A stretch of DNA of 64,000 nt from Nageia nagi (GCA_050084985.1 JBITNC010000001.1:20956001-21020000), one strand, 5' to 3'. Positions 24,285 to 37,998 are shown, counted from the first letter of the stretch. Numbers and translations: made by a program. Notes: a model not told the origin generated them from the sequence alone.

Positions 24285-25640
24285 CTAAATGATTCAAGTT
24301 GCATAACTTTGCTGGGATCACCATCACTAACCCCATCTATCAATAGCATAGAATTAGTCATATATGGATCCACATCCCTATGAGAGAATTTAATGTACCA
24401 CTTATTTTCCTAGTGGGTGTATGGGTTATACATAGGAGGGCTATGTAATCTTTGACTCCATCCTTGTGTATGTACTACTTTAGCCATTTTTGACTCCTGC
24501 ATGATAGTTAAGACAATTGAAAGATAATTATCCTTAATAGATTATGCACTCCCCCTCATCCCATGAGCCACCAATATAACCATTCTGGACATGTTAAACT
24601 AGGGAGGAGGTTTGAGAGTAGCTACCTATGCATAGCTCATAGTTGTTGGAACATTATTTTGGTTCTTACCCTTTTATTTATTATCATGAACATCCTACCA
24701 TTCCCCCTGAGTAGTAGGGTGGTTGGTTGCATGGATGCTTGGAGCTAACACTATAAGGGTCGTAACAACTTCCTTAGCTTTCAACTTATTAACCATTAAT
24801 GGGAAAAACTTAAGTTTGTGCATTTGTGATTAACACTTGAAATATGAATTTCAAAGGTTGACATACACTCTCATTTGGTGAACTAAGTGGCATCAGTATG
24901 AATATTAATATACTCTTTTAAAGACTTGGTGAGGGAAACCCAAACACACATACATAGGGTTAGGTAGGAATCCACAAAATGAGTTGATTGATCACACATA
25001 AACTTCCCTAGGATATTCACAAGATTTTTCATATAAGGCTAGATACTTAATGGAAGGTTCAAGAATTCCACAAAGATAAACACAACTAAATTCATTGTAT
25101 TAGTATTTGGGAAATCATAGCTCCAAGATTGAAAACCTAGAAGGGTACTATGAACATAATGTGGGCCTTTTCTCAAAACCTTTTGAGCATGTTCAGGTTG
25201 GGAAAACTGAAAATTAAAACAACCTTTAGAAAGGTTTTGGCCATGGTCAACTTGAATACCATGAGGTATCAAATATTGGTCTATCTAGGTATTAAGATTA
25301 GACTCAGAGGGGATATACCTTAGTAAATACCTTATGAGTATGGATTTCAACCCAATCACATATACTATTAAACTCAAGCAAAGGAATAATAATGTTAGGA
25401 AAATAATTCCCTTTTGAAACACCTTTAGGATAAAATTGCATGGTTTCTTATGCATCATTCCTCCTTTTTCCAACTTTGAGTAAAGTTGTAGAGGAATTGA
25501 CCATCATTAAAAAGAACTATAGGGCACTCTAAGCTTGGATTCCCACACACACCCTAAGGGGGATGTGGTATGATGATGAAGATAATTACTTCACATGCAA
25601 TTTGGCTCTTCCTTGAAACTTGTAGAGCAACTTTATCCAT
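24285..25640 (-). pseudogene. LINE F ORF1 relic (DUF4283-type)
   Basis: Minus-strand Met near 25640 (MDKVALQVSRKSQI). The segment 25272-25039 matches the DUF4283 core of plant LINE ORF1: CFNFQFSQPEHAQKVLRKGP, then FQSWSYDF and NLVVFIFVEFLNLPL. A zinc knuckle expected near 24500 is not clear. Immediately upstream the sequence changes to element C reverse transcriptase. Confidence 0.65.
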
Positions 25641-25699
25641 TTGAATAGAATTCTTTTAATAACTTTGTCTGCAATCATACTAACCCTCATATATGTAAG

Positions 25700-28600
25700 A
25701 TAACCTCCAATTTCCCTTTAGGAATGCAAGCACCCATGCTAGGGTACCTAGCATAATAAATAATAAGATTGCATGAGAAAGGACCAAGAAAACGCCCATA
25801 AAATGATGTAATATTTTCATAATAAAACACTTAATGGGACAACTTAAGTTGGATCAAAATTAAGTGTCAACACTACCCATAAATTGATTGAACTTCAAAT
25901 ACCATTATCTTAGAGCTTGTCTAATTCCATAAAAGGCTCTTTTTCAATATACATACATAATCCTCTCTTCCTTTGATCTCAAAACCTTCCATTTGGTGCA
26001 TGTAAATATATTCCTCCAAGATATTTTTTAATTTAGAAACACAATTCAATTATTCAAAGAAATAAATTTGCTACAACCACCATACTCAAAATATTTCTTA
26101 GGGAGGTCATTTTAACAACTAGTGAGAAAATTTAATCAAATTCTATACCTTTATTTTGAGAAAATCCCTTGACTACAAGACTTTCTTTGTATCTATTTTT
26201 TCCTCCCATCTAATCCTTAAACATGTACACCCACTTATTAGTTAAAGCCTTTTTACCTTTGGGTAGCTCAACCAAATCTCTAGTTTGGTTATGAATAAGT
26301 GAATCCATCTCTTCATTCATAGAAAGTTCCCACTTATTCCATGTACTAATATGCATAGCCTCATCATAATATTATGGTTCATCAAAATTAGTATGTAGCA
26401 CATAATAAAGAGTGAGGGAAAATATCTCAAGTGGTTTACTTACTCTTGTGTACATTCTAACAAAAAGTCATGGAGTTTAGGGATCTTATTTTTGAATTCC
26501 TTATTGAACCTTAGATTCATGTTGCTCAATAGTATCATAAAGTATGACATATTTGAACCCTTCTTCCTTATCTTGCAACTTTTTCTTATATAAGAACTTT
26601 TCATTGAATTTAACATATTTAATCCTAATGATTTTATGATTATCATTATTGCATAATTTATATCCCAAACCATCAACTCCATATCCAACAAAATAGAACT
26701 TTAGATATTTGGCATCTAATTTCTTTCTATTCTCTTTATCAATATGCCTTAAGGAAGGAATAGTTTACATTTTTACCTATACACTACTCTTATGAAATCC
26801 CTCCATCCAAAGAACTAGTAGCTCCCCTGGTAATCAAATGCACTTCAATATCAACAATATTAGCCCACATAAATAAAGGTAATCCTACTTACAACTTCAT
26901 GCACCTTGAATCTTCCAATATTTTTCTATTCATCCTTTTTGAAACCCCATTCTCTTGTGGTATTCTTGGAACTACTTTTACCCTTATTATTATGTTATGT
27001 GCATACTAATCATCAAACTCTTTTCTATATTATTATCCACTATTGACTTAAGATATTTCAACCTTTTACCTATTTGATTCTCAACTAATGCTTTTACATT
27101 ATTGAAACTATTAAACACATCAACCTTTTTCTTAATATAAAAAACCTATGTTTTCCTTGTAGCATCATCAATAAATATGACATAATAAGAGATTTTTTCA
27201 AAATATTTTATTTGTGTAGGTCCCCATACATTCAAGTAAAATAAATCTAACTTTTATTTCTTATTTTTTAATCCAACCTTGAGGAATCCCACCCTCATAT
27301 GCTTGCCAAAAATATAATTCTTAGAAAGTCACAAGTTAACATCTTTACATTTAGGCAACAACTTTATTGAATGTATAACTTTCATACAATTCTCATTCAT
27401 GTGCCCAAGTATTTGGTGCCACAAAGTTGCATCTTCATTTATGGAAATTGAATTCATTGAGTACTTAGATGTGGTAGTAATTAAATATAAATTACCCAAC
27501 ATTCTAGCTCTAGCTACCACCATGAAACTCTAATGTATTTCCATGAAGAGTTTTTTAATGAAACTATATATCCCTCTTTGTTAAGTTTGTTTATCAATAC
27601 GAGGCTTCTCTTTAAATATGAAATGTGTCTAGGTTCCTTTATAACCCATGGACCTACATTTGGAAATTTTATCTTAATTGTACTAATATGCATAGTATCA
27701 CATGGATGATCATTACCTAAAAGCACATGTCCATAGTAACTTAGAACATAACCTATGAAGTATTCCTTATTAGAGTTTGCATGGAAGGAAGTACTAGAGT
27801 TGATCACCCAATAATCACTATTTTTATCAAGAGACAAAAAAATATAATCTTGTAGAATTTCACCAACAATATTGTATTCTTTATTGTTAACTTTATTTTC
27901 ATTACTTTCCTTCCATCACCTTTCCTTTATTAAAAATCCTTCTTGAGATGGTCTTTCTTCCTATAGAACCAACACTCCAAATTTCCTTTGCTTCTATATA
28001 TAAATATTTCTTTGGATATTTCTCTTTATTTACTCTTTCCTATATCCCTTTATCTTCCTCTATTTTCAATTATAAGAGCCATGCTTGAAATTTATCCTCA
28101 TATCCTCATTGAGAATGGTATTAACAATCCATCAATATAAGTAGTATTAGAGTTAGAGTTACTTACTACCATACCCAAAGCTATTCCACTATCTGATAGT
28201 GAAAGTAAGATTAGTAGTGCTCTAATCATCAACAAATTCAATATTAATTGATAACAACTGGTTAGTATTAGTAATTCATATACATGATACAAAATAAATC
28301 CTCCTTCATTCATCTTCATATGAAATAAATTTTTAATTAAGTATACATTATTTGAGGCAAATGGTTTTCATAAATCTTGGCCAATTTATCCATAAATCCT
28401 TTGGTGGTTTTTTTCCCTAATATGTTGAAATATACCATTGAATCCATGCATAATCTCATAGTGCCCACATATTTTTGTCAAGTAAATCCCACTCTTTCAT
28501 CTATTGGACTTGAACGTTTCTTTGCTTCTCCCTCCAAAGGTAAGTACAAGTCCTTTTGGTATAGGTAATATTCCATTTACATCTTATAGAATTGGAATTT

Positions 28601-28706
28601 ATAGTCATTGAATTTATCCACCATTATTATACCATTTATTCCCACTTGATACAAAATTTAACCAATCTATCAAGTGCCTAATAAACACTTAAGATCTGAT
28701 ACCACT
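25700..28706 (-). pseudogene. Ty1/copia element C internal region (gag to RT), 3' truncated
   Basis: Minus-strand blocks in order: protease YWVINSSTSFHANSNKEYF at 27837-27750 (DSGTS changed to NSSTS); GAG-pre-integrase DATLWHQILGHMNENCMK at about 27430; integrase tail at about 26690-26440 (LDMELMVWDINYAI, VGYGVDG..Y pattern in shifted frame); RT from 26400 (NKWELSMNEEMDSL, LVELPKGKKALTNKW) to QALRQWYLKFNQFMG near 25890. Homology stops before the YVDD box, where LINE F begins, so the RT end, RNase H and 3' LTR are missing locally. The gag part (27900-28690) is too decayed to delimit. Confidence 0.8.
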
Positions 28707-29210
28707 TGCTAGGATCCACTATATAAAAAATATAGTAGATCAATTCAAAATCTATAAGTTTATGAAATAAATAAGAAAATAAAGAAGTAATCAAATCATT
28801 CACATGAGATATGAGAAAAATTTTAACATGGTTGAATCAATGTAGGCTACATCCATGGAGAAGTTTTTATTTCTTTATTACAATCAGCTCTAAACAAATA
28901 AGAGATATAAGCAACAAATCTCTACTACAACCTTCTCTTTAGTTCATAAGGAATACTCTCAATATGAAACTCAATCTCTCTCTCAAACCTCTTCAATCAC
29001 CATATCAATTACAATGCAATATATGGATTTATAATAAACCATTACAATCCTATTTTTGAGCATAACTAGAGTATAAATCCATGCACTAAATCTTCCATAA
29101 AAAGGGGAACATTATCTCCAAAGAGATAATGAAGTGAAAGTGAGTTTACATGTTTAAAATACAACTTTTACATCTTTGGATCATGATAGGACTACATAAG
29201 ATCAATCCCT
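28707..29210 (-). repeat. Element C 5' LTR (outer end approximate) with adjacent PBS
   Basis: Plus-strand text starts TGCTAGGATCCACTATA at 28707; just below, the minus strand reads TGGTATCAGA (28704-28695), the primer-binding site. No second LTR is present for comparison, so the outer end near 29210 is a guess from the change in sequence character. Confidence 0.55.
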
Positions 29211-31469
29211 AATTTACTAATTTCCTCCCTTAGGTATAGTTTCATCTTGAATGAAAATCTTCCACTTAGCCAATGAATTTGGCTCTATTCTTAACAAAAA
29301 ATAGTGGTGGAATAGTGCACTTGTGAGTAGATGTCTCTATTAAATCTATTAAGAAGGCTAGTTACTTATGTTTTATAGGTTAAGAGTGTGATGAATTTTA
29401 AAAAATTTAATAAAAAGAAAAACTAAAAGGAATATAAAAAACTAAATCACAAGTAAGTAAGTATGAAAAAAGCATAATAGTAAAACTTATGGTCCAACTA
29501 GATACAAGAGGTGTAGCTTGAGCCCAGCAGGGTCATCTAAATCACACCATACAATATTATATTACATAATATTCATACAAAATTATTAAATAAAATAATA
29601 CCAACAACCTCTAAATTGCAATAAGGCAAACAATATTGAATTAAACTTGAATACTAGTAAATGAAACATAAGAAGGGAAATGATGGTAAAGATTTTAACT
29701 ATTTTGTTCTCATAGATCAAATTATTTATACTAATCAATTAGCCTAGTACTTTGATTGATCACTACTAGTCTATCATTAAAGACATACAATTACTTTCCT
29801 AGCTATTTATTGAGCTACACTACACCTTTGAAACAAGCTTGATTAAAAGGATCATTACAATTGATGATCTTTGCAAAAACTAATCCTTCATTATTGAATA
29901 AGTTAAGTATCACTAATACACAATCATGGGGTTGATGCTTCTTTAACTCACTTGTAGTTTCTTAAAGTTTATAATGGAATTCTTCATGTAATAAATTAAT
30001 CTCTAAGATATTGAGGTGAGTACAATGGTTATTTGAATGCAAATTAGTCAATCGACCTTCCCTCCTTGGGTTCACTAAGGCTTTCTTCCTATGTGGAAAA
30101 TATAAGAGTTGAAGTCAACATGTAGAGAGTTACATAGGTAATGGATAGAAGATATAATTCATCACTTGATATGTGGAATATATGTGTTGATGTTGACATA
30201 TGGATCAATCTCATTATAGTTAGTTATAAGAATAATACCATTCAATCTCACCGTATGAATTAAATGTGTTGGTGTTAATATGTGGGAGATATTTTGGGTA
30301 TGATATCTTGATAATATAAGATTTCTAGCTAAGATATGGATCATTGAAAAATTATGTTTACTACTTGGTACTTTATTATAGAAATACTAATGTCATCAAG
30401 GTAAATGTTTGAGTGTCAGATATAAGATCCATTGTGCCAAATAACATCTCTAAGATCTTTAGGTGAGTAATTTCTTGGCACTCAAAAGAACTTTTTATGA
30501 CTTAGGAATTTCATAGTAAATAAATTACCAAAGCAAAGAAATCTTGGGAGAATATTTTAATCAAAAAGGGGAAATATAAGAAGGAAAAGATAGAGAAAAA
30601 GGAAAATAGAAATAGAAAATATAAATTAAATGAAAATAACATAAAAATAATGGTGGATTTACCAATAATAGGGATGTTGGTTCTTATTTATTGTTGATTT
30701 CATCTTCATAGTTATATGATGTTGAATATCCTATGGATGGTATTGTTAAGTTATTGGATTGAAATTATTAGTTATTAAATATTCATGAGACTATTATTTG
30801 AAATCCTTTTTTGTTACTATTTTTGTTGATCCAAATTATGCAACTTGATATAATTATTCCTTAGGAGGGAATAAATCCTTGGGTAACTTGATTGTTTAGT
30901 CTCTAGATAATTCTAGTTTCTTTTTGTTTTAAGGTAAAAAGTAATGGGGTGGTTATAAGAAATAATAAGTAAAGTTGAGCAAATACATTGTAATAAATCT
31001 TGAAGTCAAATAAAGAATAAGATATATAAAAGGCATAATCTTAGGTATAAAAAGATTTTACATTACATAGCCTTAGATTATTCTAAAACATAACATAATT
31101 CCATCATAATCACTCATCAAAATATTTTAGTAATAAGGGTAGTACCAGCCTCATCAATCAATCAAGAAAACTACTATGAGAATTACTTGAAAGATGTTGG
31201 AAATTGAACTTCACTAAATGAAATTTTAACCTCAAAAGATCAATTCCACTCTCTCTACCTTGAAATGAAACACCCCTATGCATTTCATTAGAAAAATATC
31301 CATGCTTCATACTAAATGTAATTGTATTTCATTCTCAGCATGTTTCACTCTAAATGCCATCGCATTTCATTAGTGGAAGCATATTTCATCAATACTTTCT
31401 AGTTAATGGGCTTTTAGTGTGTTTTGTCCTTTTATGCAATGTTGTATGGTTTGTTAGACTATTTTTTTA
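29211..31469. other. Unassigned AT-rich DNA
   Basis: No coding motif is recognised on either strand. A small, less AT-rich patch lies at about 29510-29550. Around 30170-30300 a loosely repeated phrase (GTGTTGATGTTGACATATGG / GTGTTGGTGTTAATATGTGG) occurs twice. The segment at 31383-31475 resembles 38020-38115. Confidence 0.4.
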
Positions 31470-34400
31470 TGGTTAAATATTTTTTACTATTAATAGATAA
31501 GCTTTTACATAAAGAACAAAATTAGTTTGGAAGCCTTGCCATTATGGGTATGTAGAAAAGAATCGGTCAAACTAGAGGCAACATTGAGATCTTAAGACAA
31601 ATAAGCTAATCTTGGAGGTCTTCGAATGGAAAGGCCTACACATAATCCTTAACTAGAAATGGGAAGGCCTACACAACATCTAAGTGACATTTCCAAACAT
31701 TGTAGAGGGGTTGCTAGAAGGCTATGATTATGAGATCCTTCATTAAATCTATTGATCTTGTAGAGTGGCATTCCCAAATGCTAACCAATTAATATCCAAT
31801 TTTATCTTAGATCTTAGCTAGAAAAAGGTGAAATCACTTGAAGATTCTATTGTTCCACTCAATCCATATGTTCCACATAATCATCATTAAGGTTGTATCC
31901 CAAATGATCTTGAAGAAGGAAGCATGGGATGGATTCTTCCAAGAGGAGGCAAGTATACCCAAAGTGGTTGATATAGTCCAATCTAGCAAGAAAATAGAGA
32001 AACTATTACTCCAAATGACATTAGTGAAGGGGAAATGTAGGAGGAGATGAGAGGATGTCTCAATTACAACACCACACATTACACACTTGAATTCCTTTAT
32101 AATACCTCTCTTATGTAGCTGATCCCTAGAGAGGATTTTTTCATGGATTCCTACCCAAAAGAAAAATTGGGCCTTCAACCACACTTTGGATTTACAAACT
32201 TGAGTCCAAGAAAAGACTATAACTAGAGACAAATATGGTCAAGAAAAGGCCTTGTATGCAAAAGCCACTGAGTATGTGCTTAAAGAGGTTAAGGTCCATG
32301 TGAGATGATCCTCACTATCTAGTTTGAGCTTATAAAGTAGAAGCAAGGACTCAAGCATGTCTTATTATGTTGGAATTCTAGGAGGATGGGATCTAAGGAT
32401 TTCCAAGCTTTTACTTTACTTCCTTCCTTATCTAACCACTCCCAGTAGTTGATCACTCATTCACTCCACCTATTAGAGAGAATCCTCTAGAGATTATGAA
32501 AGGACATGTTGTGGGAGAGGGGAGAATAAGTAAGCCAAGAGTCCCACTAGAAATTAACCTTGTTCCCACTCATAGGGACCAACTTGAGATAGTGGGTAAC
32601 CTTCTTTTTGATCTTATGCAGCCCATTCCAAATCAAAGAATCAATTGGGAAGTCTTCCAATATGAAAATCCTCTCAATATACATAAAGTATAGATATTTG
32701 GTCCTAATCACTTGAATCCACAAGGAAGGATGATCATAGTAGTCACAACAAACCATATTACCTAGAAGTAACTTATTTATAACTTGTATCTTCCTCACAC
32801 CTAGGCCACCCATACATTTTTTAGTGTAGACAATATGTTAAGCTACAAGGTGCATTTTACTATCAAGATGAGATCCTTGCCATAGGAAGTTTCTCATAAG
32901 TTATTCCATTTTATCCAAAATTGTTGAAGGAATTTGAAATACCACCATTTAAAATATGGGTATGAAACTCAATATGTATTTAATTTTGATCAATATCCCT
33001 GCTAATGAGAGCTAATTAGCCTTCCAACTAGCCATTTTGGATTGGAACTTAGCAATTAGGTATCCTAAAAATTGCCTACATTACCACCTTGGGAGAGAGG
33101 AAGACCTAGGTAAGTGCTAGGAATGGAGTCCAAAATCATACTTGTCTTTCTAGCCATGAGCCCAAGGAGATGAAGAGTAATGTTGAAGCCATAAATCTTT
33201 GACTTGTTGGAGTTGATTTCTTGGTTAGAGGCTATTTCATACCGATTAAGAAGCCTTTTTAAAGCTTGAATCTCTTGAAAAAAGGGATAAGTATCTAACA
33301 AAGTATCATCAATAAACTAGGAATGGATGATTGAGGGAAAAAATGGTGAATTTAGAGGCCTCATATATGTCTTGAAGAATGGAGCTTTTGAATACCCCTC
33401 CCTAGTGCCTCTACCACTAAGATAAAGAGGTAAGGTAAGAGGGGTCCCCTTAATGAAGATCCCTTGTACCCCCAAAGAAATCTTGGATGCTCCCATTAAT
33501 GAGGATGGAAAAGGAAGTATTATCAATCAAAGAGAATATACATTGAGTCCATACATCATCAAAGATAAAATTATTCATGATTCTCATGAGGAACAACCAA
33601 TTAACCTTATTTAAGGTTGGTTTGTTAACCCAAAAAACACCCTGTTAGCAAACAAGATGAATAGATGTTAAGACAAACATGAATTCTATATTATTTAATA
33701 TTAACAATAAAAGATTATATATATGATTCTATAGACTCATTAACTTTTTTCATAAGGGTTTTTACAAATTTATGAAATTTTACAACCTTCTTAGGCACTG
33801 TAGAATCATTGGTAATTGCTTTTTGAATGTTGATGTTTGATTTGAATCATCACTATCTAATGTTGGGTATTTGGCCTTTTGATTACAATATTCTCTAATC
33901 AACTTTGTATTTATCTTCTCCAAACCACACCTTATTTTATTATCTTAGATACTTTTGTACTTGATGTGTCTTCATTCCTAGAAGCTTTAGTATGTATGGA
34001 CCCTACACACATACTAAAACCACACATCAAACATACCTACTTATTCAAAATATCATGATATTAGCATAAAATCAATGTATAAATATGAAATAAGGAGTAG
34101 TCTCTCTTAAAAATTTCCTAGTGTCATTCCAACAGAGTAACACTACCTCAAATTAGGTTCCTTTGCTATATCTTAGAGGTTTAATTTATGGAGTTTCTTA
34201 GTGATTAAGGTGTGTAATTTTAGATGCACAAAATTTGGTCAAAGACTAATCCATAAACTTAGATTAGAGTTGGTCATCGTACAAGAAGTTATGAGATAAG
34301 TTTTAATCATTATCCTATCTTCTATTTTGAGCCTTGTCCCAAGTTAAGCTTTTGTTCCTGAGTTGGCTTTGCCAAGTATAGAGTCACTAGCAATTAGGAT

Positions 34401-36291
34401 CTAGATGCCCATGATTTAACTTGGTTACTGATGACCTATCTCAGCACTAGCAATTTGACTTTATTAATTTATTAATTTTTTATTTTTAAGTCCTATTCCA
34501 TTCATTTTTGAATGAGAGTTATTTTTAGGTGTCTACATGTTTTCATGTCCAACTTGAGAAGGATGCCTTTGTTTTTGCTAATAGCCAAAGCATGAATTAG
34601 CTCATGGATAAAAACAAACCCATCCATTAACTTCATACCCTGAGGAATGCCTTTTATTCATATGAAATGAGGTGGTGGATGATGCTCTTGAGGTGGTTGG
34701 ATACCACCTTAGAGATGATATTATATAGAGATTTACAAAGATAGATTTGTCTAAAGGTATAAATGGATTTGGCATCTCCTATTTTCAAAATAAGAGAAAT
34801 GAACATGTGATTCAACCTTCCTAGCATCTATTTAGAGGAAAAAGAATCTTGTAATACTCTAACTACCTCATTCTTTAGTAAGGGCCAAAAGTGCTGGTAG
34901 AATCCAGGAGGAAAATCATATGGACTTAGGGTACCAAATCCATTCATTTGAAAACCCACTTTCTCAACTTCAACCATTGAGATTGTGGCTAGAAGGGAGG
35001 AATTCTGCAAGGGTGACACCAAATTAGGAATTAAATATTCAAAATAAGCTTGAGCCTCTTCCTCTAAAAGAAGGGACTTAAAGAAAGTAGTGATGTGATC
35101 ATCCAAGTCCATTGGAGAAGAACTTACTTTCCAAGTGGAATTAATTAAACTTGAAATTTTATTTCTAGCTCGATGGGCCATCATGGAAATGTGATAGAAC
35201 TTAGTGTTACAGTCCCCCTCTTTGAGCCATTAGATGCAAGAATTTTGCTTCCAAAAGATCTCCTCTTGCAAGTAAATTTAATCAAGCCTATGAGAAAGGG
35301 ATTATTTCTTCCTCCATGAGCTCATCATGATCAGCTGTAGTTGGAACTCAACTTAGCCAAGCTTCTGCTCAAGAACAAATTTATTCTCAAAGAGGATGCC
35401 AAAATAATCCTTATTCCAAACCTTCAATTTGCTTTTGAGTATTCTTAATAATAAATTTTAATATTTGAGTCCCATAGAGATTATTTTCCTTGTGCCACCA
35501 TTGCTCCATAAGATTAGAAAAGAAGGGATCAAAAATCCACATTAATTTGAATCTAAAAGGAGATCTTGGTCACTTAGCAAGAATTTTAATGGATAAAGAA
35601 ATGGGCCAATGGTTAGACTCAATAAAGGGGAGGACCTCTAATTGAGAGAGGATTCCTTTGTCTAACCAATGAGGGGAAAGAAGGAACCTATCTAATTTCT
35701 TAAGGATATGGTGGTCATCAAATTGGCTATTGGACCAAGTGAAATAACCTTGCTTACAAAAAGGTTTTATTAGGAGATTATCCTCAATGAACTCATTAAA
35801 ATGGTCTATGAAAGCATCTAGTTATTGCAATCCCTCTTTCTTTTCCTCTAGGTTTCTAAAATCATTGAAGTTACGTACTAAAATACATGGAATATCAGTA
35901 TGTGTTGATAGCCAATTAGATAGTTGAGTCCAACATTCTTATTTCTTCACTACTGATTGGGGATTGTAGATGTTCACCAAGCTAAAAACTAACCTAGTGG
36001 AGTGACATTTTGCTCTCATTGCTAACCATGACTCCTTGGATGTAGAGACAAAGCATTCAAGCATGGATTCATCCCAAAGGATAGCGATACCCCCTAATTT
36101 AAATTCAAATCCTTAGCTAAATAGAAACTTTTAAGCCATAATTGCTTCTTAAATCTAGCTATATCTGATGCTAGCATCTTAGTTTCTTGGATGAATAAAA
36201 TCAAAGGCTTGATGGAGGTATCCATTGCCTTAATTTTCCTAATTTTTGGGGGATTATACAAGCCCCTTATGTTCCATGAAGTGATCAACAT
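31470..36291 (-). pseudogene. LINE G ORF2 relic (endonuclease, reverse transcriptase, zf-RVT), split by a solo LTR
   Basis: ATG at 36291 begins MLITSWNIRGLYNPPKIR and LFIQETKM (endonuclease WN.RGL and QET.M boxes). A linker block at 35184-34828 is followed by RT: SLRWYPTTS near 34690 (Y.I.SK.. region), LDMKT at 34550, then after the inserted LTR NKVNWLFLMRIM (33610), FIDDTLLDTYPFF (33320-33290, FADD box), STYLGLPLSQGG (33110). C-terminal: GGLGVRKIQVINKLLLG (32813) and the zf-RVT finger CVMCGVVIETSSHLLLHFPF with FFKIIWD..MMIMWNIWIEWNNRIFK (32130-31834). The tail near 31470-31500 looks like a LINE 3' end. Stops are fewer than in LINE E, suggesting a younger copy. Confidence 0.88.
33623..34537 (-). 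mobile_element. Solo LTR inserted in LINE G reverse transcriptase
   Basis: On the minus strand the insert begins TGTAGACACCTAAA (a common plant LTR start) at 34537 and ends TTAACA at 33623, 915 bp. Flanks are TGGTT (33618-33622) and TGTTT (34538-34542), a 5-bp duplication with one mismatch. Removing the insert and one flank copy puts the LINE RT back in one frame across the joint (LDMKT before, LNKVNW after). No internal region or PBS is present, so it is a solo LTR left by recombination. Confidence 0.8.
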
Positions 36292-37740
36292 AATGAAACC
36301 TTATGTTTTTTGGCTCCCAAGAGCCCATCAAGCTATAGTTGAATCCCATCTTCTATACTATCAATAGTTACCTACCTAAGCTTCTCTTGGTTGGTTTTGC
36401 AACTTGACCCTTTTTCATAGGAATTCCAATGCTAGAAGTTGATAGCTTATTTTTGGATTACTAAATGGATGGGCCTCTAAAGGAATTCTCCTAAAAGGGG
36501 GGTTTGCTAGCATCAAAATCTATAGGGTATGACAAAATCAAGGATGAGGTCTCAAGATGAATGTCCTCCATGTTTGAATCTACCTAATGAAGGAGGAGAA
36601 CCAATAGTAGGGAGGATTATGAAAGAGGATTAGGAATTAGGGGATCAAATTTTATAGAAGTAGGGAGAATGGGTGGATTGGAAGGAGTTTCTTTCAAGTA
36701 AATAATATCCTCCTCCATGGGGATAGCTATATTATTAGCTTGGGAGTTTGAATTACATTAGCCAAGGGGCTTCTCTATAGCATAAGAATCATCATTATGA
36801 AGAACTTCAAATTGGTTAGAATCTTTATTAGCTATGGTGGGTTTAGAGTGCTTACCAGTAGTGGATCTACATTTTAGAAGATGGAACTCATCATCTAGGG
36901 CTACCTCAAATTAGGGTTTGGTTTGGACATAATCTAGAAAGTGTCCATACTTAGAATAGACTATACATCTAAAAGAAACATTTTTATAGTCTACTTACTG
37001 ACCCCAAGCTAGGTCCTCATTAGGAAGTTTGATTTGGATCTACATTTTAGAAGTTGTAACCCATCATCTAGGGCTACCTTAAATTAGGGTTTGGTTTGGA
37101 CATGAGGACACAATCTAGAAAGTGTCCATACTTAGAATAGACTATACATGTAAAAGGAACATTTTCATAGTCTAGTTACTAACCCCAAGCTAGGTCCTCA
37201 TCAGGAAGTTTGATCTGGATCTTTTTTCAGAAGAGGGGAGTTGAGATTGATATGGATATAGAGGTGAGAATACAAAGAATTTTTGAACTCATCGATCTTA
37301 TTTGAATGCCCCATGTACACTCCTAAGGCATTACCAATCTCCTCAAAGACATCATCATTCCAATGATTAAGGGCTAGATCTAGGAGTTTAACCCAAATAA
37401 GTGTTGATGAGGGATTTTCCTCATTTTGTTTGAAACTTGTATGCTAGGGTTCATGAATAGCCCTACACAACCACAAAACCAAGGACCTCCTTCAAAGGCA
37501 AAGTCCTTTTCAAGGTCTATTATGAACAAGATGAGAAAATAACCATTAAATAGAGGGATTAATCTAATTTCTCCCTTATTTTCATGCTCTTTTCCCATGA
37601 GTGGTGTACCTAGTTTTTGATGACATTCTAAGAAATTCTAGCACTAAGGAATTTGAATATTAAGGCCCAAGATTCTAACATTGTGATACCACTTTGGACC
37701 CTGGTACTTCACACTATGACCACCAACATTTCTATTGTTG
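36292..37740 (-). pseudogene. LINE G ORF1 relic (DUF4283 / zinc knuckle)
   Basis: The segment 37598-37380 reads LIPLFNGYFLILF, then FAFEGGPWFCGCVGLFM and PHQHLFGLNS, matching the DUF4283 PWF-containing core of plant LINE ORF1. Downstream, a zinc-knuckle-like sequence (CIVYSKYGHFLDYVQTKP) occurs twice in a tandem duplication (36895-37240). ORF1 would be the RNA-binding partner of ORF2. The start is uncertain and may lie above 37598. Confidence 0.75.
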
Positions 37741-37998
37741 CTTGGAAACATCCTTGCTCATTTTTATGAGGATCTTGTTTGATCTATCACATTTAATGGA
37801 AGGACCCACTATTTTGTTGGTGTTTAGAATTGTCTAGTTTGAAGTATAGAGCCTCCTTGAAAGAAAGCTTTGAAGGAGGACCTATAGGGTCCCTTGACCC
37901 TGATGCCATGTTAGATATGCTTCCTACAAAAGAGCTTCATAGTGCAAAAATTATTTTCCCTAGATTATTTAATTATCAAATCTCACAAAATCATGCTT

